A stretch of DNA of 40,980 bases from Pyrodictiaceae archaeon (GCA_027062725.1 JAMOSW010000039.1:1-40980); one strand, 5' to 3'. Positions 6,818 through 15,434 are shown, counted from the first letter of the stretch. Program-made: numbers and translations. Notes: generated from the letters alone by a model not told the origin.

Positions 6818-8575
6818 GTGATAGCTGGGAGAGCCCGTGCTGTGGCCGCAGTATTTACCCTAGCATTGCTGGCCCTTGCTGAGGCAGCCTACGCTGAGCC
6901 CGTCACCTTGAAGCTTGGCTTGCTTGCTGTAAAGCCCCAAGGAGCTGGCTACGAAGGTGTCGTAATAGACACGGTAGTGTCTCTTGCGCCAGGACAGGGT
7001 AGGCTACTCCTGGAGCCACGTGACCTTGTCGACGATAGCACTAGGTACTCTACATTGCTCGGCTTCATCCTGGCCACAGCTATGGCTGGCAAGGATTACC
7101 GTCTCTACGACATGACTGTACAGTTCGAGACCGATACGCCCGTGGGCGGGCCGAGCGCTAGCGGCTTTCTGGCAGCCACTGTCCTCCTCCTCGCACTAGG
7201 CTACGCCCCCCACTACGAGGAGGCTACAATGACTGGCATGGTCTCGCCGTCGGGGCTTGTGCTGTCTGTGGCTGGAGTCGAAGCGAAGGCCGCGGCAGCA
7301 GCGAGGCACGGCTACAGGCTCATCTTGGTCCCTGCCCAGGAGGCGGCGGGGCTCAAGACACCTGGTGGGGCGCGTGTGGTCCCAGTATGTAGTGTTATCG
7401 ACGCGGCTTCACAGCTAGACAACGTGACGCTGTTCCCCAGCCTGGGACGGGCCCTATCGGTTCCCGTGCCGCCCGTGTTCGGTAGGGACGCGGAGAGGTT
7501 CGCCAACTACACCGAGCAGCTCCTCCCACTCCTCGACAACGCAACGCGTGCACGCGTGGCTAGGCTGGTCGAGGAGGCTAGGGCCCTTACAGCCAAGAGG
7601 CCCTACGTTGCGGCCAGCCTGGCTTTCACCGCCCTGCTCCAGGCCGCCAACGAGACAATAGCTAGGCACGGATTCAGTGTCCTCGAGCAGAAGCTTGGCA
7701 TCACGCTCCAGGAGGCGCTCGAGGAGGCCAGGCGAGCCGTGGCCGGGGTCTCCTACGAGGCAGGCGGCGGGCTCTGCTACGCGTGGAGCTTTGCCTCGCT
7801 AGCAGCAGCCTCCTACCGGCTATATCTTGCAGAGCACGTGTCTGACCAGGCGGCACCCTATTTCCGTGCATTATCGCTCCTCCGTGCGCTGTCGGCCAGG
7901 ACCTGGGCCGAGGCTGCGAGCACGCTCCGGGGCCCACTGGTGCCCTGCAGCTACCTCTACAAGGCTGCAGCTATGACCCTTCACTATACGCATATCGCCG
8001 CAGACTATTTCATCTCTATACTGGACAAGCCCTTCGTACGGGTCTTCACGCACCTCATAGACAATAGGACGATACGTGAATGGCTCAGCGATGCCGAGAA
8101 CGCGCTCAACAATGGCGACTATCTGCTCGCAGTGGGCCTAACAGTCTATGTTCTCTCCGAGATAGAGTTCAGGATGGACGCCCCCAACACTGCCACACAA
8201 TGTCTCACCGAGTACGCGGAGAGGCTAACAGACCTCGCAGGACCAGCCTTCGCGGTGCCAGCACTCTACTACCACAACTACGCGCTCTACTTCACAGCAA
8301 ACGAGAGCAGGAAGGGGGAGACCGGCGAGGCTCTCACCGTAGTCAAGCTAGAGACGGCGGCGCTTGCCTGGATGGTGCCGGGCCTCTTCCTCCACGCGGC
8401 CTCGGCGCCCGCCCCCACCGGGGCAGCGGAGGCCGCCACACAGGCACCCATCGGTGCAGCCAGCACACCCTACCTGCTCGTAGCCGCAGAGGCTCTACTT
8501 CTCGCCGTCGTCGGCGCCGCCGCTGCGAGAGCCGCGGCCGGGAGAGAGAAAATCGAGTATACTAGACTGCCTTGA
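6818..8575 (+). CDS. secreted, membrane-anchored Lon-like Ser/Lys protease (COG1750)
   Basis: The 585-residue protein (GTG start) begins with a signal peptide (about residues 1-26, VAAVFTLALLALAEAAYAEP). The Lon-type S16 proteolytic fold follows: GGPSASG at 110-116 gives nucleophile Ser113 and GVEAKAAAAARHG at 153-165 gives general base Lys157, with LILVPAQEA after it. This is the arrangement of archaeal COG1750 proteins, Lon-like proteases without the AAA+ domain. Residues ~200-535 are a helical extracellular part with several N-x-S/T sites. A single transmembrane helix near the C-terminus (LLVAAEALLLAVVGAAAARA) is followed by a short basic tail, so the protease domain should face outside the cell. 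The last 81 bases overlap the convergent UDG gene. The substrate is unknown. Confidence 0.85.
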   Translation: MIAGRARAVAAVFTLALLALAEAAYAEPVTLKLGLLAVKPQGAGYEGVVIDTVVSLAPGQGRLLLEPRDLVDDSTRYSTLLGFILATAMAGKDYRLYDMTVQFETDTPVGGPSASGFLAATVLLLALGYAPHYEEATMTGMVSPSGLVLSVAGVEAKAAAAARHGYRLILVPAQEAAGLKTPGGARVVPVCSVIDAASQLDNVTLFPSLGRALSVPVPPVFGRDAERFANYTEQLLPLLDNATRARVARLVEEARALTAKRPYVAASLAFTALLQAANETIARHGFSVLEQKLGITLQEALEEARRAVAGVSYEAGGGLCYAWSFASLAAASYRLYLAEHVSDQAAPYFRALSLLRALSARTWAEAASTLRGPLVPCSYLYKAAAMTLHYTHIAADYFISILDKPFVRVFTHLIDNRTIREWLSDAENALNNGDYLLAVGLTVYVLSEIEFRMDAPNTATQCLTEYAERLTDLAGPAFAVPALYYHNYALYFTANESRKGETGEALTVVKLETAALAWMVPGLFLHAASAPAPTGAAEAATQAPIGAASTPYLLVAAEALLLAVVGAAAARAAAGREKIEYTRLP

Positions 8576-9202
8576 CTCTTCGGGCACACCGGCTCCACCG
8601 CTGTAGATCTTCCTCACGGCCTCTGCTATGGGGCCGGAGAAGTCTCGCTCTAGCTCCTCCCTTATCGGCGGCCTGTAGAGCGCTGCGGCCGGGTGGTAGG
8701 TGACAGCTAGGAGCACCCTGCGCCCCGCTATAACGGCCTCAACCACGCGTCCATGTAGACGGGTCATACTGGTCCAGCGGAGCCCGGCCAGTCGGTAGAG
8801 CGTGCGTCCAGCATGCCTGCCGACGGCTATAATGAGCGAGGGCTTTATGAGCTGTATCTGGCGGATGAGGTACGGGAGGCAGGCTTCTATCTCCTCATCC
8901 CTCGGGTCTCGGTTTCCAGGGGGCCTACACTTAACCACGTTAGTGATGTAGACCCGGTCTCTGCGCAGACCGGCCAGCTCAAGGAGCCTGGTCAGGAGCT
9001 GGCCGGCCGGCCCCACGAAGGGCCTACCCTGCTCGTCCTCCTTCTTGCCCGGCGCCTCGCCGACAACCATGACCCGGGCGTCTAGCGGCCCCTCGCCTGG
9101 GACAGGGTTTCTACGGAACCTGTGGAGCTCGCACCTGGTGCACCTAGCTATCTCCTCCACGAGCCTACGATACTCCTCGATTACCTCAGCCACCACCGTC
9201 AA
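8495..9202 (-). CDS. family 4 uracil-DNA glycosylase with C-terminal PIP box
   Basis: This enzyme removes uracil from DNA, formed by cytosine deamination at high temperature. From TTG 9202 (GAGGTGG upstream; an alternative ATG lies at 9259) it has 235 residues. Seen: four Fe-S cysteines C21, C24, C92 and C108; the uracil-binding motif GEAPGKKEDEQGRPFVGPAG (48-67); and a late HPAA motif in VTYHPAAALY. The tail has QSSILDFL at 212-219, which fits the PCNA-interacting consensus Q-x-x-I/L-x-x-F-F/L, so recruitment to the sliding clamp is expected. The C-terminal part with this motif is encoded within the 81-base overlap with the protease gene. N-terminal choice is uncertain. Confidence 0.88.
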   Translation of the reverse strand: MTVVAEVIEEYRRLVEEIARCTRCELHRFRRNPVPGEGPLDARVMVVGEAPGKKEDEQGRPFVGPAGQLLTRLLELAGLRRDRVYITNVVKCRPPGNRDPRDEEIEACLPYLIRQIQLIKPSLIIAVGRHAGRTLYRLAGLRWTSMTRLHGRVVEAVIAGRRVLLAVTYHPAAALYRPPIREELERDFSGPIAEAVRKIYSGGAGVPEESRQSSILDFLSPGRGSRSGGADDGEK

Positions 9203-9373
9203 GGCCGTAGCCACCTCGTTGCAGGGCAAGAGCCGTAGCCTGCGGAGCCCCGGCGACATGCAAGGGCGTAAACACGGTGGAGCCGCCCGCTGGTCGCCGG
9301 GGAGGGGCTTGGGCAGCGGCTACAGTGATAGATAGGCCCCCTAGGGGAGGGACAAAACCCTGGAGGGCTGGGC

Positions 9374-10228
9374 GTGGCCGTGGCTGAGCGTACGCGCGCC
9401 GATAGGCCCATCGTCAAGGGGCGCATGTACCATATAGACCTGGCGCCTGGCGAGATACCGCCCTACGTGTTGTTGCCCGGTGATCCCGCCAGGGTAGACA
9501 GGATAGCTAGGAGCTGGGACAGCTTCGAAGTGTTGAGGCAACACCGGGAGTACCGTAGCGCCCGAGGGGTCTACAAGGGGGCCCCGATAGCCGCGCTGAG
9601 CACTGGCATAGGCGGCCCATCTGCAGCGATAGCTGTGGAGGAGCTCGCCGAGATAGGCGTCCATACCCTCATACGTGTTGGCACGACAGGCGCGATACAG
9701 CCTTGGATAAAGCCAGGCGACGTAATCATAGCCTCCGCTGCCGTCCGCTATGACTGCGCTAGCAGCGAGTACGCACCGCCAGAGTATCCTGCCGCTGCTG
9801 CGCCGGATGCTGTGCTGGCGCTCGCAGAGGCCACTAAGAGGCTCGGCCTGCGCTTCCATGTAGGCGTTGTCGCCTCGACAGCGACGTTTCACCTAGGCCA
9901 GAGCCGGCCAGGCTACCGTGGCTACACCTGGAGCGCCGCCGAGAGGCGCATAGACGACCTGCGTCACATGGGCGTCCTCAGCTTCGAGATGGAGGCCGCG
10001 ACTATATACACACTGGCCAGCCTCTACGGCCTGAGGGCTGCATGCATCTGTGCAGCGATAGCGAACCGTGTCACGAACGAGTTCGTGCCGGACGCGGGCG
10101 TCGAGGACGCGATAAGGGCTGCAAACGAGGCCGTAAGGATACTTTGGAGCCTCGACACGTTGCGCGGCGGCTACAAGAGAGAAGCAACCATCTCCGACCT
10201 GGCGGCTGCGCTAGGAAAGCTCAGCTAG
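9374..10228 (+). CDS. udp: uridine phosphorylase / nucleoside phosphorylase I family
   Basis: The 284-residue protein cleaves (deoxy)uridine with phosphate to uracil and ribose-1-phosphate, if the family call at subgroup level is right. Seen: phosphate-site motif LLPGDPARVDRIA; STGIGGPSAAIAVEEL (glycine-rich loop); RVGTTGAIQPWIKPGDVIIA, the PNP/UDP family signature; and SFEMEAATIYTLASLYGL with the Met-Glu pair that binds the ribose hydroxyls. These fit hexameric uridine phosphorylases better than trimeric PNPs. GTG 9374 and GTG 9380 are both usable starts. It links to the pyrimidine theme of this window: nucleoside-type importer at 14.5-18 kb, pyr operon at 32-37 kb, pyrG at 38 kb. A purine-specific relative cannot be excluded. 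Confidence 0.85.
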   Translation: MAVAERTRADRPIVKGRMYHIDLAPGEIPPYVLLPGDPARVDRIARSWDSFEVLRQHREYRSARGVYKGAPIAALSTGIGGPSAAIAVEELAEIGVHTLIRVGTTGAIQPWIKPGDVIIASAAVRYDCASSEYAPPEYPAAAAPDAVLALAEATKRLGLRFHVGVVASTATFHLGQSRPGYRGYTWSAAERRIDDLRHMGVLSFEMEAATIYTLASLYGLRAACICAAIANRVTNEFVPDAGVEDAIRAANEAVRILWSLDTLRGGYKREATISDLAAALGKLS

Positions 10229-10384
10229 AGGAGCAGCGGGCGAGTCTCCCTGTACCTCCTTCTTCCAACGCGTTGGCCGTATTGTAGTCTTAGAGGGTGT
10301 GCTGGGTGCCGCCCCCTCGGCGCCACCGTAATTGGGCCCCTTTCTTCTGGCTTGGAACGGTTTGCTGCGTGGAGGCTGGGTGTA

Positions 10385-10591
10385 ATGGTGAGGGTCGTTG
10401 CAGAGCTGCTGCCCGACAGGAGGAGGGTCGAGGTTGAACTAGAGAAGGGTACGGTTGCAGAGCTGCTGGAGAGGCTCGGCCTCAGCCGCGAGGGGGCCGT
10501 GGTTGTGCGGGACGGCACACCCCTAGTGGAGGAGGAGGTGCTGCGTGATGAGGAGCGGGTCCTCGTCTACCGGGCAGCTAGCGGCGGCTAG
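10385..10591 (+). CDS. ubiquitin-like small sulfur carrier (MoaD/ThiS/SAMP fold)
   Basis: ATG 10385 with GGAGG ~10 bases upstream opens a 68-residue beta-grasp protein: beta hairpin VRVVAELLPDRRRVEVELEKG, helix TVAELLERLGL, VVVRDGTPLVEEEVLRDEERVLVYRA, and the C-terminal Gly-Gly tail (ASGG) needed for E1-like adenylation and thiocarboxylate formation. Such proteins give sulfur to tRNA thiolation or molybdopterin synthesis, or act as archaeal protein modifiers. The TtuA-type thiolase gene starts inside its 3' end, which points to the TtuB-like role in tRNA 2-thiolation. Confidence 0.8.
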   Translation: MVRVVAELLPDRRRVEVELEKGTVAELLERLGLSREGAVVVRDGTPLVEEEVLRDEERVLVYRAASGG

Positions 10592-11663
10592 GCGCTGCAG
10601 CGTCTGTGGCGCCCCGGCAGTAGCCTATCTACCCTATGCCAGGCTCGCACTCTGCAAGACGCACTTCGTCGAGTATATTGACCGCAAGGTTGGCAGGGTG
10701 CTGCGGCGTGTCTCCGCGCTCCGGCCAGGCGGCCTTATAGTTGCGGCCGTGAGCGGCGGGAAAGATAGTACAGCCATGCTTGCTTCCCTGGCTAAGCATG
10801 CGCGTAGCTCAGGCACCAGGCTGCTGGCGGTGCACATCGACCTAGGCTATGGCGACTATTCCTTGAGGAGCCGAGAGGCAGCCGAGAAGGCTTGCCGGGA
10901 GCTTGGTGTCCCCTGCCTTGTCATCCCGTTCGAGGATGTAGTGGGCGTCTCTGTCTACGAGCTTGCACGTCGCTCTCGGCGCCCTGTCTGCAGCGTCTGC
11001 GGCATAGTCAAGAGGTACGTACTGAATGCGCTGGCTGTTGAGGCTGGCGCCGACTATGTGGCCCTAGGCCACAACGGCGACGACATACTTGCCTATGCGT
11101 TGAAGTCGTTCTTGAACCAGGATCTTGGCTACATAGCCAAGCTTGGCCCCTCTACCGAGACAGTGCCGGGCCTTGCGGTCGGGAGACTCAGGCCCCTCTA
11201 CGAGGTCTTCGAAAAGGAGACGCTCATCTATGTGCTCGTCTCGGGGCTTCCATTCCTCCACGAGGAGTGCCCCTATCGCCCCCAGGCCCCCATAGAGCAG
11301 CGCCTCAAAGAGGCCATGAACCACCTTGAGGAGGAACACCCCGGCCTCAAGATATCCGCCCTGCGCAGGCTAGCTAAGAACGTGAAGCTGTATGAGCGGC
11401 TCGGCGGGGGAGGAGAGACTGGCAGGTGCCGCCATTGCGGCCTAATATCGGCCGGCGAAGAGTGCAGCTTCTGCCGGCTAACCAGGCGCGTGCTAGGCGA
11501 GCCCGCCGGGCCAAGGGTTAGGACATGGCTGCGGGAGAGGCTGGAAGAACTTGGGCTACGAGGCGGCGCCCCTGGGGGCAGCACTGGCGGCCTACATGTA
11601 CGAGGGGACCAGGCTCTGGGGGAAACTAAGAGAGGCCAGGAGGATACTAGAGGAGGGGCTTGA
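10548..11663 (+). CDS. ttuA: TtuA/Ncs6-type tRNA 2-thiolation enzyme
   Basis: This is an ATP-dependent tRNA thiolase that adenylates and thiolates a tRNA uridine (U54 for TtuA, U34 for Ncs6) with sulfur from a ubiquitin-like carrier. Seen from ATG 10548: N-terminal zinc finger (C17, C20, C36, H39); PP-loop SGGKDST (69-75); the central CSVCG pair C148/C151, plus a later Cys in HEECPYRP, matching the three Fe-S ligands of TtuA; LGHNGDD; and a C-terminal zinc finger (CRHCG and CSFC). It overlaps the carrier gene by 44 bases and has GGAGGAGGTG upstream, so translation is probably coupled. The last ~30 residues are Gly-rich and overlap the next gene by 113 bases; they look unlike a conserved domain, so the natural end may have shifted. 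Confidence 0.85.
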   Translation: MRSGSSSTGQLAAARRCSVCGAPAVAYLPYARLALCKTHFVEYIDRKVGRVLRRVSALRPGGLIVAAVSGGKDSTAMLASLAKHARSSGTRLLAVHIDLGYGDYSLRSREAAEKACRELGVPCLVIPFEDVVGVSVYELARRSRRPVCSVCGIVKRYVLNALAVEAGADYVALGHNGDDILAYALKSFLNQDLGYIAKLGPSTETVPGLAVGRLRPLYEVFEKETLIYVLVSGLPFLHEECPYRPQAPIEQRLKEAMNHLEEEHPGLKISALRRLAKNVKLYERLGGGGETGRCRHCGLISAGEECSFCRLTRRVLGEPAGPRVRTWLRERLEELGLRGGAPGGSTGGLHVRGDQALGETKRGQEDTRGGA

Positions 11664-12108
11664 CGAGGATAGTCTCTACCAAGTACGAGAGTCTGCTAGA
11701 ATAACCTACTACCGCCACATAATGCCCGTCGCGGCAGCGCCCACGCGCGCTAACGTTGAGGACGCGCTCCCACTCTTCATAATGTATGCCTCGAACGCTG
11801 CCGAGCACGCCGCGAGACTTGACGCTGCACAGCGGAAGACGCTGGCCGATATAGTGTATGGCGCGCTGGGTTCTCTGTTTGACGAAAAGAGGGAGCCGCG
11901 AGGGTCGCCTCTACGGCGTGGCCTGGAACTGCTGCTCCAGATAGACGCCGAGGGCGTGAGGCCGGGTGAGCTGGGCGCCTACTATAGTCTGCTCTTCTCC
12001 GTCCTGGTGACTGCACAGATCTATGTGAGCGGCATCCAGGTTATACGGATGAGCCTGGCGCCGCTCTATGGACTTGCCCGTGCGTCGTTGAAGCTGCTCA
12101 CAGCATAG
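11551..12108 (+). CDS. helical protein of unknown function
   Basis: The 185-residue protein (TTG 11551; alternative ATG 11596) is almost entirely alpha-helical: LGAALAAYMYEGTRLWGKLR, ARITYYRHIMPVAAA, NVEDALPLFIMYASNAAEHA, and a hydrophobic C-terminal part (YYSLLFSVLVTAQIYVSGIQ) that might be membrane-associated. I do not recognise a family. Its start overlaps the 3' end of ttuA by 68-113 bases, so it is co-transcribed with the thiolation genes and followed at 27 bases by a permease gene. Confidence 0.6.
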   Translation: MGYEAAPLGAALAAYMYEGTRLWGKLREARRILEEGLDEDSLYQVRESARITYYRHIMPVAAAPTRANVEDALPLFIMYASNAAEHAARLDAAQRKTLADIVYGALGSLFDEKREPRGSPLRRGLELLLQIDAEGVRPGELGAYYSLLFSVLVTAQIYVSGIQVIRMSLAPLYGLARASLKLLTA

Positions 12109-12135
12109 CGTCTTCCACAGGGAGGGCGTGGCCGC

Positions 12136-13059
12136 GTGGCTGTCGGAACGGCTTCTTCAGCGGCTGTAGCTGCTGTCCTGCTGGCTGCGGGCGTATTCTC
12201 GGCACGAAGCCCGGCTTCTCGCAAGGTAAGCAAAGCTATAGCCTCGTTACTTTTCTACATATCGGTGCCTCTTATAGTGTCATACAAGGTCTACAGTGTA
12301 CCCCTAGTGACGCTAGTCGACTATGCCGTTGTCGTCACTGCAAGTGTGCTCACCGCGTTCGTGTCGGCCGCACTTCTCGTACCGAGGCTCCTGCGCGACG
12401 CGCCACCAGAAACCGTGGGGGCCGCCATCCTGGCCGCGGGTATACACAACTCGGCGTTTCTGCCTATACCACTCATGTTGCTTCTCTACGGCGACGCGGG
12501 GCCTGCCGCCCTCTACTCTGCCATAATGAACATTATCATAGCCGTGGTTACGCCGCTGGTGCTCGGCTACTACAGCCCCATATACCGAGGAAGCGGAAGG
12601 AGCACCCTAGTCTCTGTGCTCCACAGTCTAGCCACCTATCCCCCGCTCTACGCGTTGGCCGTCGGCCTGCTGCTTCGCGCGCTGCAACTGCCCCCGTCCA
12701 CGGTAGATGCATGGAGGATGGGGTTTACCGTGGGCTCCTACTCTACACTGCTGAGCTTCTTCCTTGTAGGCGAGGTAGTAGCTAGGGCGGGGCTTCGCCT
12801 CGACCGTGGCGTGGCTGTTGTCGCGGCCTGGAGGCTACTTGTTGAGCCCGCGGCCACGGCAGTGGCTGTCGACGTCGCAGGCCTTGAGGGCATCTGGAGG
12901 CATGGAGCTCTCATCGAGTCCGTGATGCCCGCGGCGACGATGAACCTCGTGGTAGCAATGATGTATGGCCTTGACTATGGGCTCGTGGCGCGAAGCATAG
13001 GCCTCATAACGCCCATGTCGGTTGCAGCCGCTGTCGCCGTACGGCTCCTTCTAGGCTAG
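12136..13059 (+). CDS. AEC-family permease (auxin efflux carrier-like)
   Basis: The 307-residue integral membrane protein (GTG start) has about 8-10 transmembrane helices. The signs of the AEC family are GIHNSAFLPIPLMLLLYG in the first half and ESVMPAATMNLVVAMMYGLD in the second half, the two crossing helices with broken Asn/Pro motifs. Known relatives export organic acids or other anions; the substrate here is unknown. It may be co-transcribed with the helical protein upstream. Its 3' end overlaps the convergent unknown gene by nine bases. Confidence 0.8.
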   Translation: MAVGTASSAAVAAVLLAAGVFSARSPASRKVSKAIASLLFYISVPLIVSYKVYSVPLVTLVDYAVVVTASVLTAFVSAALLVPRLLRDAPPETVGAAILAAGIHNSAFLPIPLMLLLYGDAGPAALYSAIMNIIIAVVTPLVLGYYSPIYRGSGRSTLVSVLHSLATYPPLYALAVGLLLRALQLPPSTVDAWRMGFTVGSYSTLLSFFLVGEVVARAGLRLDRGVAVVAAWRLLVEPAATAVAVDVAGLEGIWRHGALIESVMPAATMNLVVAMMYGLDYGLVARSIGLITPMSVAAAVAVRLLLG

Positions 13060-14442
13060 CCCTTGCCCTCTCCTCGACCAGAGCCTGGAGGCTACCGCCC
13101 GGAGCCTCGCACGGTGCTCCCGATACGGGGCAAGGAGGCAGCTGCCGGCATCTAGCACATGTGTCTCAAGCCGTCCGTCCTCTAGGTGCTTACCCAGCGC
13201 CGCGTCCACATAGGGCATGTATATAGATGCTGTGAGTGGATGGAGCACTATCCAGACGTTGAGTCCTAGCGCCAGCCGAGAGGCTGCGACCGCGGAGAGC
13301 CGGGAGGCGGGGTTCATGCTGGAGGTGAGTGTCTCAGCCTCGGCGATGAGGCCCCCGCTCCAGCCGCGCCGGGCGTAGACGTCTACGGGCGTGTTGGATA
13401 TGACTACCTCGGTCTCGATGCTTGTTTCCCTGACGCCGCTCTCAAGGAGGTAGGCGACAGTCGCCGCCTTTAGGCCGTAGTGTATTGGCGCGTCGTCGGG
13501 GCGCGCCTCCTCGTCGTCAGCCGCTTGCCGTACGAGCCTCCCTAGCACCGGGTCCGAGGCGTGGCCGCGGAGACAGTCGAGTAGCACGCTTTCGGCACGC
13601 ACGACGGCTTCGTCGACACTAGCGGCGTCGCTGAGGCTCCCCTCCGGCAATGCGTAAAGAGTCTCCAGGAGGCGGAACACCTCCTCATCCTCCGGCAGCT
13701 GGATCTCTATCGGTTCCGGGATGCGCGTGTAGAGCTGCGCCGCCACGAGACGGGGCTGCCAGAGCTGCCGCAGCCTCTGGAGAACCGCCCCGGAGCCGTA
13801 GAGCACAACAACGCCCGGGGGCTGAGCGTAGACCTCCCGCAGCCGGTCCTCCAAGCCCGCTATGAGCCTGGTGAGCGCTGTGCCGCCGGCCTCGGACTCG
13901 GCAACGGAGTCCACATCAACCACGTATATGCCCGGCCCACCACGCATCATGGCAAGCTGGTACTCTGTTAGCCGCCGCCCAACATGCATAATCGCCGGAG
14001 GGTGGCGGGCCGAGACACGGTACGTCTCCCGTACTACCCTTTTCAGTAGCTCAATGTACTCGAACCTGGCGTCACGCGGACGACGGGCCAACACGAGGAG
14101 AGGGTATGGCTGCACTTCGCGGAGCCGCTGCGTGCCGAACAACGCCAGGAGAGGGTCATTGACCTCGAGGCCCGGCGGCTCTGGCCGCAGACCTCGCCGC
14201 GGCGCTGGCACCCGTAGCCGGGACGGGGACGGAGGCGCCGGAAGACTATGCGGCGCTGAGAGAGGAGCACATGTTCTCAAGGGACGCAGCGTCGGCGCAC
14301 TAGGGCTGCGCGGCGAGGGAGGCCCGGGGAGCACGCGCAGGCGGGGCACGGGTGGGGCATTACAGAGAGGCCGTGGACGGATCCGTGGAGCCTCTCTTGT
14401 AGCCGAGTTAGTGTCGTGCGGCATGCTCTCCAGCCCGTACAC
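13051..14442 (-). CDS. unknown protein with possible nuclease-like C-terminal domain
   Basis: I do not recognise this protein. The well-behaved part begins near VNDPLLALFGTQRLREVQPY (minus-strand coordinate ~14160). It contains an alpha/beta region with IYVVDVDSVAESEAG and PPGVVVLYGSG, then a helical region rich in Asp/Glu. The C-terminal half reads TEVVISNTPVDVYARRGW, then GLIAEAETLTSSMNPASRLS. The order E-x(n)-D-x(n)-E-x-E resembles, but does not prove, a PD-(D/E)XK nuclease core. The first ~90 residues from 14442 are Pro/Arg/Ser-rich low complexity and may not be translated; GTG 14211 would give 386 residues. The stop overlaps the AEC gene by nine bases. Confidence 0.55.
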   Translation of the reverse strand: MYGLESMPHDTNSATREAPRIRPRPLCNAPPVPRLRVLPGPPSPRSPSAPTLRPLRTCAPLSAPHSLPAPPSPSRLRVPAPRRGLRPEPPGLEVNDPLLALFGTQRLREVQPYPLLVLARRPRDARFEYIELLKRVVRETYRVSARHPPAIMHVGRRLTEYQLAMMRGGPGIYVVDVDSVAESEAGGTALTRLIAGLEDRLREVYAQPPGVVVLYGSGAVLQRLRQLWQPRLVAAQLYTRIPEPIEIQLPEDEEVFRLLETLYALPEGSLSDAASVDEAVVRAESVLLDCLRGHASDPVLGRLVRQAADDEEARPDDAPIHYGLKAATVAYLLESGVRETSIETEVVISNTPVDVYARRGWSGGLIAEAETLTSSMNPASRLSAVAASRLALGLNVWIVLHPLTASIYMPYVDAALGKHLEDGRLETHVLDAGSCLLAPYREHRARLRAVASRLWSRRGQGLA

Positions 14443-14524
14443 GGTTGACTCTCCTAGCCCCGTTATTGGCTCCTTCGGGAAGCAACGCCCCTCGGGACTC
14501 CGTGGGGTCGCCGCTGGTGGACCT

Positions 14525-15403
14525 CTAGGCTTGCCAGATGCTAGCGGGTGGGCGGTGCCCCGTCTTCCTGTAGATAATGGAGGCTATGGCCATCGCGGCT
14601 ATCACTGCTATGTAGGGCGCCGCGTCGACGAGCACCGCGTAGACGGCGCCGGGCGGGAGGAGCGACGGCAGAAGGCTCTGGACGCTGTATAGCAGTCCGA
14701 GCAGGTAGGAGGCTATCGCTACTCCGAGAGGATGCCAGAAGCCGAGTATGACCATACCGAGTGCCAACCAGCCCTGACCCGTTATCCTGCCTGCCGTCCA
14801 GCGGCCGCTAGTATAGCCGTAGAGGAACAGGCTGGCTGCAGCCGCCACGAGTACAGCCTGGAGTGCCAGCATAGCTGCGCGGACAATACGCACGTCTACA
14901 CCCATCATACTTGCTGCTTTCTCGTTCTCGCCCAAGCTACGCACCACGTAGCCTACCCAGCTGCGCTGTAGGAACAGGTAGAGGCCGAGCGTCGTCGCCA
15001 CCAGCAGCACAGCAGCTACCACACGCGCCGTCGTAATGCCGAGTGCTGGGCCCGCGGCGCCGCCGCCAAGGTTGCCTAGTATGACGCCTACACCGGAGCC
15101 GAGGAACACTAATGAAAGGCCTATGACTGCCTGGTTGACGCCCAGCACTTCGACAGTGAAGAAATATATTGCCGCAAGGAGGAGTGCAGCCGCGAGACCC
15201 GCAAGAAAGCCTACAGCCATCGAGCCCGTCGCAATGCTGACAGCAGCGGCGGCGCCGTAGGATATGTGGAGCATGCCTTCGAGGCCCAGGTTTATCCTCC
15301 CGCTGCGCTCGACGAGCAGCTCGCCGAGCGCGGCCAGGCCCAGCACGGCCGCCGGGATAACCGCTTGGCCGAGCAGTGCAGCCAGATCCAGGCTGGCCAC
15401 CAT
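14525..15403 (-). CDS. nucleoside/sugar ABC importer permease, second subunit
   Basis: The 292-residue BPD_transp_2 protein has about eight hydrophobic helices and the family sequence ERSGRINLGLEGMLHISYGA near residues 32-51, typical for the second permease of BmpABC/NupOPQ-type purine/pyrimidine nucleoside importers. The coupling region SLGENEKAASMMGVDV (~165-180) contacts the ATPase. It is the last gene of a three-gene minus-strand operon, 31 bases after the other permease. No binding protein gene adjoins the operon, so the substrate is inferred only from subfamily. Confidence 0.82.
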   Translation of the reverse strand: MVASLDLAALLGQAVIPAAVLGLAALGELLVERSGRINLGLEGMLHISYGAAAAVSIATGSMAVGFLAGLAAALLLAAIYFFTVEVLGVNQAVIGLSLVFLGSGVGVILGNLGGGAAGPALGITTARVVAAVLLVATTLGLYLFLQRSWVGYVVRSLGENEKAASMMGVDVRIVRAAMLALQAVLVAAAASLFLYGYTSGRWTAGRITGQGWLALGMVILGFWHPLGVAIASYLLGLLYSVQSLLPSLLPPGAVYAVLVDAAPYIAVIAAMAIASIIYRKTGHRPPASIWQA

Positions 15404-15434
15404 GCAGACACCCCCATTCCTACGCTACATAGTC

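Noticed and set aside
14160-14305. Alanine-rich plus-strand frame reading AALREEHMFSRDAASAH before TAG
   Set aside because: It reads like protein but is bounded by a stop upstream, has no start codon and lies antisense to the uncertain N-terminus of the unknown gene; GC-rich chance is more likely.
13862-14692. Plus-strand open frame of 276 codons
   Set aside because: Arg/Gly/Ser-rich composition and full overlap with two minus-strand genes indicate a shadow frame.
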